A program made the position numbers and the translations under genes. From CAYNRA01 sp964399465 (GTDB lineage: Bacteria > Bacteroidota > Bacteroidia > Cytophagales > Spirosomataceae), in the NCBI GenBank assembly GCA_964399465.1, contig CAYNRA010000021.1:1-37130 (forward strand): DNA of 37,130 bases, given 5' to 3'. How positions within the stretch are numbered: the stretch's first letter is position 1; each line of letters opens with the position of its first letter. The notes under the pieces were generated by a model, which saw only the letters and a program-made list of their open reading frames with translations, was not told where the DNA came from and did no database searches. This document shows, piece by piece, positions 16,304 through 24,860 of this stretch.

Positions 16304-18206
16304 CGAGTTGCATCATTTTTTCTTCCCAAAGATTATTTTTTTCAGCCAATTTTGCTTGAATATCCGCATAGATTTGATTGACTTCCTGAAGTTTCTGTAG
16401 GTTTTCGAAGACCTCAGGCAGGGCTAATTGGGCTTCCGTTGCTGTTTTTTTCTGTTCAAGTGCCTCGATTTCTTCTTCGAGGAGAGCAATTTCTTTTTCT
16501 AATTTCTTGGTATTGCTGTTATTTTTTGGTTTGACGGGAGTGGGTGCAGCGACTACAGGTTGTGTTTTTGGAGTGGTCTTTTTGCTCGGCGCGTGTTCAT
16601 CCAACGTTTTTCCATTGTCCTCCATCCACACAATAAATTCGTCGTAACTACCCGGATATTGTTTGATTTCTTCATCTTCAATATACCAGACTTTATTCGA
16701 AACCCGACTGATGAAGTGTCTATCGTGCGATACGATGACATACGTACCCTCGTATTGGTCAAGTGCTTGGATAAGAATATTGACCGACTGCATGTCAAGG
16801 TGGTTGGTGGGCTCATCAAGCAGGAGGAAATTTGCTTCAGAGATGAGAATTTTGGCAAGTGCCACTCGGGATTTTTCCCCACCGGACAATACTTTTATTT
16901 TTTTGAATACATCTTCCCCTCCAAAAAGGAAACAGCCGAGTACTGAACGTAATTCTGTTTCAGATTTGGTTGAATCGGCATATTTGAGTTCATCGAGAAG
17001 TGTTTCTTCCAGATGAAGAGATTCTAGTTGGTGTTGGGCATAAAATGAAAAGCGGACATTATGCCCAAGTTTTCTTTCTCCTTGAATAGATTCGTCTCCC
17101 GAAATAATGCGGAGCAAGGTTGATTTCCCTTTTCCGTTTGCACCAATTAGGACAATTTTGTCTCCACGCTCGATGGTTGCATTTGTATTTTTCAAGATGA
17201 CTTTTTCGCCGTATGCTTTGGAAGTGTTTTCAAGAGAGAACACATTTCTGCCAGGTTGTTGGCCAAACTTGAATTTGAAGTGGACTTTGGCTGTTTCATC
17301 AATCACATCGTCGATTAATTCCATTCTGTCCAATGCCTTTACGCGCGACTGAACTTGGCGTGCTTTGGTAGCTTTTGCCTTGAAACGTTCTATGAAACGT
17401 TCGGTTTGTTTGATTTGTGCCTGTTGATTTTCAAACGCATTTTTCTGGATTTCGCTACGTAATGCTTTTTCTTCTACGAAGAAGGAATAATTACCTGCGT
17501 AGTAATTGAGTTTTGCGTTGGCGACTTCCACAATACTTGTACAGACATTATCGAGAAAAGCGCGGTCGTGAGAAACCACGATGACGGCATTTTCGTAGGA
17601 TGAAATGTATTTTTCAACCCATTGAATAGACGGCAAATCAAGGTGGTTAGTGGGTTCATCTAGGAGAAGGAGCGCGGGTTTTTGTAGTAGTAATTTGGCG
17701 AGCATCACGCGCATACGCCAACCTCCAGAGAATTGGCGAAGCGGTTTTGTTAGGTCCGCTGTTTTAAAACCGAGCCCTTCGAGAATTTCTTCTGCTTTGG
17801 CTTGGATGGAATATCCATTGAGATGGTCAAATTCCGATTGGTACTTTCCTAGTTCATGGACGAGGTCATCGTGGTAATTGGTATCCATTTGATGAAGAAT
17901 TTCCTCGATTTTTCGTTGGAGTTCAATTTCTCTTTCGAATGCCTGCATTGCAACAGACAAAATGGAGTCATCTGTTTGGTAGGAGAGAAGGTCCTGATTT
18001 AGGAATCCTATGGTACAATCACCGGCTTTGGATACATTTCCTGCGTCGGGTTGGTATTCGCCTACGATAATTTTCAGAAGGGTCGACTTCCCTTTTCCGT
18101 TGAGACCAATTAATCCAATTTTGTCTTTTGGTTTTACCTGCAAATTTGCGTCTTCAAAGATAGCACGGCCACCGAAGTAAAAAGAGAGATTATTAATAGT
18201 CAGCAT
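16296..18206 (-). CDS. ABC-F family ATPase (translation-associated)
   Basis: Soluble protein of 636 residues with two ATP-binding cassettes and no membrane segment, the ABC-F plan; such proteins act on the ribosome. First cassette: Walker A GLNGKGKS (34-41), signature FSGGWRMRV, Walker B LLLLDEPTNHLD. Second cassette: Walker A GANGKGKS (about 355-362), signature LSGGEKSRVAL, Walker B LLLDEPTNHLD. The linker between them (FIERFKAKATKARQVQSRVKALDRM) is basic and helical, as expected for the P-site tRNA interaction motif. Residues from about 560 are a low-complexity Pro/Thr/Lys stretch and then a Glu/Lys/Gln-rich coiled coil like the Uup/YdiF C-terminal domain. It is probably a housekeeping member rather than a resistance factor, though this cannot be settled by eye. 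It is first in a two-gene unit with the plug-domain gene. Confidence 0.93.
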   Translation of the reverse strand: MLTINNLSFYFGGRAIFEDANLQVKPKDKIGLIGLNGKGKSTLLKIIVGEYQPDAGNVSKAGDCTIGFLNQDLLSYQTDDSILSVAMQAFEREIELQRKIEEILHQMDTNYHDDLVHELGKYQSEFDHLNGYSIQAKAEEILEGLGFKTADLTKPLRQFSGGWRMRVMLAKLLLQKPALLLLDEPTNHLDLPSIQWVEKYISSYENAVIVVSHDRAFLDNVCTSIVEVANAKLNYYAGNYSFFVEEKALRSEIQKNAFENQQAQIKQTERFIERFKAKATKARQVQSRVKALDRMELIDDVIDETAKVHFKFKFGQQPGRNVFSLENTSKAYGEKVILKNTNATIERGDKIVLIGANGKGKSTLLRIISGDESIQGERKLGHNVRFSFYAQHQLESLHLEETLLDELKYADSTKSETELRSVLGCFLFGGEDVFKKIKVLSGGEKSRVALAKILISEANFLLLDEPTNHLDMQSVNILIQALDQYEGTYVIVSHDRHFISRVSNKVWYIEDEEIKQYPGSYDEFIVWMEDNGKTLDEHAPSKKTTPKTQPVVAAPTPVKPKNNSNTKKLEKEIALLEEEIEALEQKKTATEAQLALPEVFENLQKLQEVNQIYADIQAKLAEKNNLWEEKMMQLDE

Positions 18207-18238
18207 GTGGAAAATGTAGGAATGGAAAAGTTAGGGTG

Positions 18239-18246
18239 CAAAAGTA
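18239..18246 (-). promoter_or_regulatory. -7 element for the ABC-F gene
   Basis: Minus-strand TACTTTTG followed by CA matches the Bacteroidota -7 element; initiation near 18232 leaves a leader of about 26 bases. A matching upstream TTTG is not clear. Confidence 0.45.
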
Positions 18247-18282
18247 CAAAAAATATAGAATAGAATTGAGTGTGTATAAAAA

Positions 18283-18314
18283 CAAACGAGCACACTTGGA
18301 AGTGTGCTCGTTTG
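18283..18314 (-). terminator. Terminator of the left SusC/SusD operon
   Basis: A 14-bp perfect stem (CAAACGAGCACACT at 18283-18296 with its complement at 18301-18314) and a four-base loop, followed on the minus strand by five T. It lies 23 bases beyond the lipoprotein stop and insulates the ABC-F promoter from the SusC/SusD transcript. Confidence 0.9.
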
Positions 18315-18337
18315 CAAAACATCGTTTTTAAATGGAA

Positions 18338-19267
18338 TTAACGGGTTCCGTTAGGCCAGTTACCTCCAGCTCTTGTAAGCGTGGTAGTACCGCTATCACC
18401 GTATGTGTTTTTCCAATTGAATGTTAATTTATTTCCTTCAACACTTACTACTTCGAGTGAGTAAGAGTCTCCGTACTTATCCGTACCATTCATTGATATT
18501 TTACCACATGCATCGTTGAAACGAACGTTACCACCTGGAGGAGTATCACCCCAAGCACAGGCAAATTGTCCGAAAGAAGCATCAGAGATGGTATAAGATC
18601 CTACAGTAGCTGTAGCAGTCAATGTGATTGAGCCAGTAATTGCTGGTCCACAAGCACCTGCATTACCACCTGCACCCGCTTTGATATTGGTTGTCTCGTA
18701 AGCGTATGTTCCTGCTAAGTTCGAAGGACAAACAACAGCTACTCTGTATAGGAATGGAGAAGCATAGTATGCACCTCCAGATACGTCTGCAGATAAGTTA
18801 TTGTTTGAGAATACTTTTCCGTCGTTTGTTGTCAATACCAAACGGAACTCGAAGAAGTCACCACCATCAATGCTTGCTTTGGTAAACCCTAGTGCAGACA
18901 GTACCTGCGTCATGTTTGTTGAGATAGTCGCACGTGGTCTAACAGCACCTGACGTAACAGCAAAGCTTGTACCAGGAACAGTAAGAAGTTTTACTTCAGG
19001 TGTAAGCTTATTCCCTCTTCTGTGTTTTACGAAAAGTTCAACTTCTTTTACATTGTTCTCGTTGTTTAGAGCGTGTGCTTCTACTTCAACAGAGAATTTT
19101 TCTGTATCAAGCTGGAAAAAGTCAATCGGCTTAGGCGCAGTGATTGTACGTAGGTAAGTACCCGTTTCAAAGTTATTGTACGGGATAGCAGGCTCAACGA
19201 AATCTGTACACGCCGAAACGATAGACAGAAGGACGATGCCAAGGATATATTTTGAAAATTTCTTCAT
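18338..19267 (-). CDS. Hypothetical lipoprotein, third gene of SusC/SusD operon
   Basis: Protein of 309 residues with a lipoprotein signal ending VSAC (Cys20), so probably on the cell surface or in the outer membrane. Residues about 45-170 look like a beta-rich domain (EKFSVEVEAHALNNENNVKEVELFV, then FFEFRLVLTTNDG) of the kind seen in SusE-type partners. The C-terminal part (about 175-309) has four Cys (VCPSN, GACGP, FACAW, DACGK) around a Gly/Ala-rich turn and ends in strands such as NKLTFNWKNTYGD. I do not recognise a precise family. It starts 15 bases after the SusD-like stop and ends at the operon terminator. By position it is probably a surface ligand-binding helper for this SusC/SusD pair; the ligand is unknown. 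Confidence 0.75.
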   Translation of the reverse strand: MKKFSKYILGIVLLSIVSACTDFVEPAIPYNNFETGTYLRTITAPKPIDFFQLDTEKFSVEVEAHALNNENNVKEVELFVKHRRGNKLTPEVKLLTVPGTSFAVTSGAVRPRATISTNMTQVLSALGFTKASIDGGDFFEFRLVLTTNDGKVFSNNNLSADVSGGAYYASPFLYRVAVVCPSNLAGTYAYETTNIKAGAGGNAGACGPAITGSITLTATATVGSYTISDASFGQFACAWGDTPPGGNVRFNDACGKISMNGTDKYGDSYSLEVVSVEGNKLTFNWKNTYGDSGTTTLTRAGGNWPNGTR

Positions 19268-19282
19268 GTCAATACACTATTA

Positions 19283-20917
19283 TTAGTTAATGAAACCATC
19301 AGGATTATTGTCCCAGAATACTTTCACACCGAAATCTGCTTTCTGTTTTGCGTTTGAGTTTCTGTTGACGTACGCATCTGGATAGATGAATGATCTAGGG
19401 AATTTACCTACAACAGGGTTAAGACCTGGTTGCATGCCATCCGGTTGACCTGTTCTGCGGTAAAGGTTATATGCCTCAACACCGTTGCCATAAAGTGCCA
19501 ACCAGTACTCACGAGCAATTACACGCATTCTGTCTTTTGCTGTAGCTGCAGCATCGTATTCACCTGAAATAACATTCAAATAGCGACTTTTTACCGTGTT
19601 GAATGTAGCCAATGGCTCAAAAGCATTGATTTTAGCCGCTTCTGATGTGCCTACACTCCAAGAGCGAACGAAGCTCATTGATTTATCAATACCAGAAGCT
19701 AATAGTGCTTTTGCATCTCCTGCTACACCTAATGTTTCTACTGCCTCAGCTAACATGAAGTCAACATAAGAAGCTAACATGATAGGTTGGATACCTGCAC
19801 CCGCTGCGCCTGGGTTTGATGCGCTTGCTCCTGATGGCTTGTTTTCGTCAAATAAGAATCCTGCTGGGTATATACCGAAAAGTGTTCTTTTCAAACCATC
19901 TGGTGGAATACCTTGATTATCCAAGTGGTCACGACCCCAGAAACCTCTATCGTTCGGGAAACAGAATACCATATCTTGTGGGTAATGGTTTGGCTTGAAT
20001 TCGTCAATACAACGAAGTTCAGATGCATTCGTCGTGATTGAACCCGTTTGACGGTAGAAATAGAATTTCGTACGTGGGTCTTCAAAACCTTTTGCTTCAG
20101 TCATGTGCCACATGTAGTAGTTAGACTGGTAGTCGCCACCACCATTCGGGAACTGAACACTGAAATTAGGATGACGGCTATCAGGGTCATTATTTAATGT
20201 ACCATATTTGAAGATAAAGTCATCCCCTGTTTTCAAAAGGTTATTTTCAGCAATCAATGCATTAATAGCCGAAGTAGCTGCAGCCGTTTCTGTCAAACGA
20301 CGGTTCAATTGGTTCTTTAGCTCAAGAGTATTAACTAAACGTACCCATTTGGTATAATTTCCACCATAGAAAAAGTCATTTGGTGAACCTACAGACTGAG
20401 CCGTAAAATCTTCTTTCGCTGATTTTAACAAAGCCAAAGCTGCATCATATACTGCTTTTCCATTGTCTACCTTTGGGTTAAAGTTATTCGGATCTAAAGC
20501 TTCAGAATAAGGAATATCTCCGAAATTATCTACCAATGTCATTAGTACGTATGCCTCTAATGTTTTAGCGATACCAGCGTGTCTTCTGAAACCATTCTGA
20601 GCGGTGATTTCTTTTACAGCTTTAATATCTGCTAAGATAGAAGCGTAACCTGTTTGCCAAATCCCATTAAAGTCTACAGGTAAATAGGCTGTTTCGTAGG
20701 TGTTAGCACCTTGGTTCAGGATACGTGTCAAACGTTGTCCTGTCATGCTGTTTGTATTAAAGAAGCCAGCTACATCGATTTGTACACGGTTCAAGATAAG
20801 ATTTGGGTCTGCACTTGAAATCGTCACATCATTCGGGTTGTCCAGTAAGTCCAATTCACAGGAGCTTACAAAGAACATACTTGCCGCTAATAGTATGCTA
20901 TATAATTTACGTTTCAT
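19283..20917 (-). CDS. SusD/RagB-family nutrient-binding lipoprotein
   Basis: Surface lipoprotein of 544 residues that should form the lid on the SusC-type transporter encoded just upstream. Signal MKRKLYSILLAASMFFVSSC ends at lipid-bearing Cys20. The fold-specific N-terminal helices appear (TYETAYLPVDFNGIWQTGY, then AKTLEAYVLMTLVDNFGDIPYSEAL, the usual DxWGDIPY-type segment), with FRRTGQPDG-like and VNRNSNAKQKAD ends. It belongs to the SusD-like group often annotated SusD-like_2. Substrate cannot be read, and no glycosidase, protease or sulfatase lies beside it, so the operon is not a classic polysaccharide locus. It starts 15 bases after the SusC stop and is followed by the small lipoprotein gene. 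Confidence 0.92.
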   Translation of the reverse strand: MKRKLYSILLAASMFFVSSCELDLLDNPNDVTISSADPNLILNRVQIDVAGFFNTNSMTGQRLTRILNQGANTYETAYLPVDFNGIWQTGYASILADIKAVKEITAQNGFRRHAGIAKTLEAYVLMTLVDNFGDIPYSEALDPNNFNPKVDNGKAVYDAALALLKSAKEDFTAQSVGSPNDFFYGGNYTKWVRLVNTLELKNQLNRRLTETAAATSAINALIAENNLLKTGDDFIFKYGTLNNDPDSRHPNFSVQFPNGGGDYQSNYYMWHMTEAKGFEDPRTKFYFYRQTGSITTNASELRCIDEFKPNHYPQDMVFCFPNDRGFWGRDHLDNQGIPPDGLKRTLFGIYPAGFLFDENKPSGASASNPGAAGAGIQPIMLASYVDFMLAEAVETLGVAGDAKALLASGIDKSMSFVRSWSVGTSEAAKINAFEPLATFNTVKSRYLNVISGEYDAAATAKDRMRVIAREYWLALYGNGVEAYNLYRRTGQPDGMQPGLNPVVGKFPRSFIYPDAYVNRNSNAKQKADFGVKVFWDNNPDGFIN

Positions 20918-20932
20918 TGTCTTCAGAATAGT

Positions 20933-23900
20933 TTAGAATGTAAGATTAATCGTACCACCTAGTCTTCTTGCACTTGGTCCTGTTAGGTAGTCAAAACCTA
21001 GACCATTACCAACACCAAGACTTAATACGTCAGTGTCAAAATTAACCCCTTTAGGCATGTTCAATGCTCTGAACCAAAGGTTAGATCCAGTTAATGTCAA
21101 CGATGCTTTTTTGAAAGGTGTCTTAGAAATTAATTTGCTAGGTAATGCGTAGCTGAAAGATGCTTCTCTCAAACGAGCTGTACTACCATCAAACGTAACC
21201 GCTTCGTCTGTGAAGAAGTAGTTATCAAAGAAGTAGTTTGAAGCTGTTACTTGAACATCATTCTTACGACCATCTTCTTGTACACCAGGAAGAATCAAAG
21301 TAAGTGCACGGTCTAATTGGTCTGTATCCGTTGAAAGACCACGTGCCAATACTCCTTTCACTGTGTTTGAAAGAATTACCCCTTTGTGACGATACTCCCA
21401 CATGAAAGATAATGAGAATCCTTTGTAAGAGAAGGTGTTGATTAGCGAAGAAGTAAACGCTGGGTTAGGATCACCAAGAACAGCTAACTCAGATGTTGCT
21501 TTGTATTGACCGTTTGGTAATACGATTTTCTCTCCGTTTTCATTTCTTGCAATTCCAGAACCTTTGATGATGTTGAATGGCTGTCCTGGGATAGCGAAGT
21601 TACCAAGGTTAGTGAAACCTGCAACGACAACTTGCTCAAGACCACCACCTAGTTCCATCACAATTGAACGGTAGTTTCCGTAGTTACCTGTTACTTCCCA
21701 TGTAAAGCCTGAAGCTGTACGAACTGGTGTTCCAGTTACAGATAATTCAACCCCACGTGTACGGATACGACCGATGTTGATAAAGCTGGTTGTAAATCCA
21801 GTTGCAGGATCAATTGGTGCATTAGTAATCAAATCTTTTGTATTTTTTTCGTAGATAGAAAGGTCATACGTAAGACGATTATTGAACATGCTTGACTCTA
21901 CCCCGAACTCAATTTCTTGGTGAAGTTCAGGCTTCAAGTTTGGATTACCCAATGCGTTTGAAATCGTTTGTGAAGAGAAGATAGAACCTGCTCCGTTGGC
22001 AAAAGCACGTGTATTTTGACCCAAAATGTTACGTGTATTGTATGGAGAAGGGAAACCTGCTGATGAACCAACACCAAAACGTAATTTCAAGTTGTTCAAT
22101 GTGCTTGATTGAATGTCAAATGCACTAGTTGGGATGAACGAGATACTTGCACCTGGATACAAGATACGGCGATTTTCTGCTTCTACTGTTGAAGTCCAGT
22201 CGTTACGTGCAGACACGTTCAAGAATAGGTAATCTTTATAATCTACAACGGCATTACCATATACCCCCATACGTCTTTGTGCCTCAACATAGTTGATTCT
22301 ACCACCAGAGAACGGATCACGTGATGAAGTAGAAGCAAAGTTTGCATGGTTGAATAAGCCAAATGCCAATTGGCCAGTACTTGCTAAACCGAACTGCTCA
22401 TACGAATCATAACGGCTGTTACCACCTACCAATAAAGTAAGGTTCAAGTCGTCATTCAATTTCTTGTTGTAGTTCAAGGTTACGTCTTGGTTCACGATTG
22501 TATTTTGGATAGCTGTACTTTTGTACATACCATTCACAACGTTTACGTTTGAACCTGTACCCCCTTTATTCAATTTAGTCTCTTGTGTTTCTGTGTAAGT
22601 ATCCAAACCTAGACGGTATGAAATCGACAAATCATTGCTGATGTCGTAGTTCAACGAAGTTGAGTTGAAGAAACGGCCTACGCGGCTTGTATTCGAGTAA
22701 TACTTCGTAATCCAGATTGGGTTAGTAATGTCATTACCACCACGATAGTAAACGGAGCTTCTATCTACTGGATTTTCATACGGCCATCCAGCTAAATCTA
22801 CGTTACGAGGTGTGTACATGACGTTTGCAAATACTGATGGAATACCACCGTCAGAGTTTGAACCGTAACCCGCGTTCAAAGGAGGAGTTTTCATGTCTGT
22901 TGTTGCATACATGAAAGAAGAACGGATGCTTAGTTTTTTCGTGATTGACGAATTCAAACCTAAACCGAAGTTAAGTTTTTCTAAGGTGTTACCTGGTGTA
23001 AAACCTTCTTCGTTTTGGTAACCAAAACTTGCATTGTATCCAGAACGGTCACTAGAACCAGTGATTTGAAGTGATGTATTGTGTACGTTTCCTTTGCGGA
23101 AGAATGATTCACCAATTGTCGCTTGAGGTACGTTTGGAATATCCACTACGTTCGCGATTTGCGCAGCACTGCCTGCCCCCCAAGGTTTTGTTGGGTCAAT
23201 TGCATATTGAGGGAAAGCATCTCTGATAGAGGCTCTTGAAGACAAACCGATTGGGTGTTTTACCGTTGTTACTTCGTTGAAGTTAGCTCCCCAGTTACTG
23301 AAGAACCAAGATACAGGCGTTAACTGTTGGAAACCACCACCGTAATTGTTTTGGTAGTCAGGAAGTGAAGCGATTGTATTTTGGAAATACGATTGGCTTA
23401 AATTAACCTCGGCATTCTTTCTTTTTCCACCACCACTTTTTGTTGTGATAAGGATAACCCCGTTACGACCTTGGTCACCGTAAAGAACAGTTGCAGAAAG
23501 ACCTTTCAATACAGAAACGCTCTCAATGTTGTTTGGATCTAAATCCAACATACGGCTTGATGTTGTCTGACCACCTTGTGTAAAGCCAGTCTGTGCGTTT
23601 GTGTTTGAGTTAAAAGGAACACCATCTACAACGAATAAGGGTTGGTTAGAACCAGTTGCAGACGAATATCCACGGATAACGATGTTTGTACCTGAACCAG
23701 AAATACCACCTGTAGAAGTAATGTTTACCCCTGGTGCTTTTCCTTGAAGAATACGGCTTACGTCAGCCTCCGGACGGTTGGCAATCAGCTTGTTATCAAC
23801 GGTTGTTACCGCATAACCTAGTGCTTTCTTTTCTCTTACAATACCTTGTGCTGTTACGACAACTTCAGAAAGTGTGCGAGAATCAGAAGATAATACGACA

Positions 23901-24169
23901 TTGATAACATTTTTGTTACCAACAGGTACCTCTTGAGATTCCATACCAACAAAGCTAAATACGAGAGATTGGTTGGAGGCTACCTCGATGGAGTAGTTCC
24001 CTTCAACGTCCGTTTGTGTACCTTTTGCAGTACCCTTGACTTGGACAGACGCTCCAGGGATTCCTGAGCCATCTTCGGCAGAAGTCACCTTGCCCGTCAC
24101 CTTTGATTGGGCATACGATACCCACACCATACAGGTGAAGAGCATGGAAAGAAGTAATTCTCTTTTCAT
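20933..24169 (-). CDS. SusC/RagA-family TonB-linked outer membrane transporter (copy 1)
   Basis: Outer-membrane, TonB-dependent importer of 1078 residues. The signal peptide ends near SYAQ (about 21); a carboxypeptidase-regulatory-like domain follows (SKVTGKVTSAEDGSGIPGAS to about residue 95), then the TonB-box-like TLSEVVVTAQG (99-109), the plug domain (about 120-245, with LFVVDGVPF and GRNGVILITTKSG) and a 22-strand-type barrel ending in RLGGTINLTF. There is no STN domain before the plug, so direct sigma/anti-sigma signalling is not expected. It is first of a three-gene operon (SusC, SusD, lipoprotein). The first 109 residues are about 85% identical (counted by eye) to the paralogue at 26315-29503, while the rest is far more divergent. 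The leader upstream (24170-24310) resembles that of the paralogue. Confidence 0.94.
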   Translation of the reverse strand: MKRELLLSMLFTCMVWVSYAQSKVTGKVTSAEDGSGIPGASVQVKGTAKGTQTDVEGNYSIEVASNQSLVFSFVGMESQEVPVGNKNVINVVLSSDSRTLSEVVVTAQGIVREKKALGYAVTTVDNKLIANRPEADVSRILQGKAPGVNITSTGGISGSGTNIVIRGYSSATGSNQPLFVVDGVPFNSNTNAQTGFTQGGQTTSSRMLDLDPNNIESVSVLKGLSATVLYGDQGRNGVILITTKSGGGKRKNAEVNLSQSYFQNTIASLPDYQNNYGGGFQQLTPVSWFFSNWGANFNEVTTVKHPIGLSSRASIRDAFPQYAIDPTKPWGAGSAAQIANVVDIPNVPQATIGESFFRKGNVHNTSLQITGSSDRSGYNASFGYQNEEGFTPGNTLEKLNFGLGLNSSITKKLSIRSSFMYATTDMKTPPLNAGYGSNSDGGIPSVFANVMYTPRNVDLAGWPYENPVDRSSVYYRGGNDITNPIWITKYYSNTSRVGRFFNSTSLNYDISNDLSISYRLGLDTYTETQETKLNKGGTGSNVNVVNGMYKSTAIQNTIVNQDVTLNYNKKLNDDLNLTLLVGGNSRYDSYEQFGLASTGQLAFGLFNHANFASTSSRDPFSGGRINYVEAQRRMGVYGNAVVDYKDYLFLNVSARNDWTSTVEAENRRILYPGASISFIPTSAFDIQSSTLNNLKLRFGVGSSAGFPSPYNTRNILGQNTRAFANGAGSIFSSQTISNALGNPNLKPELHQEIEFGVESSMFNNRLTYDLSIYEKNTKDLITNAPIDPATGFTTSFINIGRIRTRGVELSVTGTPVRTASGFTWEVTGNYGNYRSIVMELGGGLEQVVVAGFTNLGNFAIPGQPFNIIKGSGIARNENGEKIVLPNGQYKATSELAVLGDPNPAFTSSLINTFSYKGFSLSFMWEYRHKGVILSNTVKGVLARGLSTDTDQLDRALTLILPGVQEDGRKNDVQVTASNYFFDNYFFTDEAVTFDGSTARLREASFSYALPSKLISKTPFKKASLTLTGSNLWFRALNMPKGVNFDTDVLSLGVGNGLGFDYLTGPSARRLGGTINLTF

Positions 24170-24761
24170 GCGAAAAAAAGTTTAGTTTAGGTTTAAAATT
24201 CAAAAAACAAATCTTGAAAATTATTTTTTCTAAAGCAATGATTTTTCTTGTTTTTTTGCAAAAATGCCCTTTTTAACTATAAAATTTGGCTATTAGTCTT
24301 TTTGGGAATAGAATATATCTTTATTTAATTCATATTCAATTTAGCGTAGTATCTTGGAATAATTAAACTTTTATCTAATAGAGTAGAACTGTATACTGAA
24401 GTTTACCTAACTGAGTTTTAGACGTAAAAAGTCTCTTAAAGTTCAAATACTATCTTAATTTCTACATGAATTTGATAAAATTATTTATTTACACTGAATT
24501 CCATTCATTTTTTAAGTGGTAGAAAAGTCCTAAAAATAGGACTTCTGAACCTTTTTTGTGTCTTAACCTTCTATTTTTATCAAATTTCATTAACCCAACC
24601 CTACGATTCGTTTGATAAATTTTGCAATAATGGGTTACCTTTTCGTGGATTCATTGGTGCAGAATGATAAAAAATGTGCCCCTTTGAAGTTTCTTTTTGT
24701 TAGCAAATCTAGGCTCTGTACAGCATTTTATTTCTCATGACTAACTATTCCACTGTAGTAT
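24170..24761. other. Leader and promoter region of SusC copy 1
   Basis: About 590 bases without a gene. Bases 24170-24310 align with the leader of the second SusC operon (blocks AAAGACT, AAAAAGGG, AAGATTTG in mRNA sense). A hairpin with an 8-bp perfect stem and four-base loop lies at 24525-24544, and a spaced inverted repeat TTTATCAAA/TTTGATAAA at 24576-24584 and 24611-24619. A minus-strand TAGATTTG at 24704-24711 is the only exact -7 match; if used, the leader would exceed 500 bases. Confidence 0.5.
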
Positions 24762-24811
24762 AAAAACCAAAAGGTGAGAATTCAGTCAAGAGTTCTCACC
24801 TTTTGGTTTTT
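24762..24811. terminator. Strong terminator of the right SusC/SusD operon
   Basis: A 19-bp perfect stem (24762-24780 with 24793-24811) around a 12-base loop, with A-runs and T-runs at its ends so that it can work on both strands. It lies 49 bases after the SusD-like stop and separates the two SusC/SusD operons. Confidence 0.92.
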
Positions 24812-24860
24812 AGTGGTGTTATACTATATCTTTTTGTACGTAGTAAAAAAAATATAGTAA

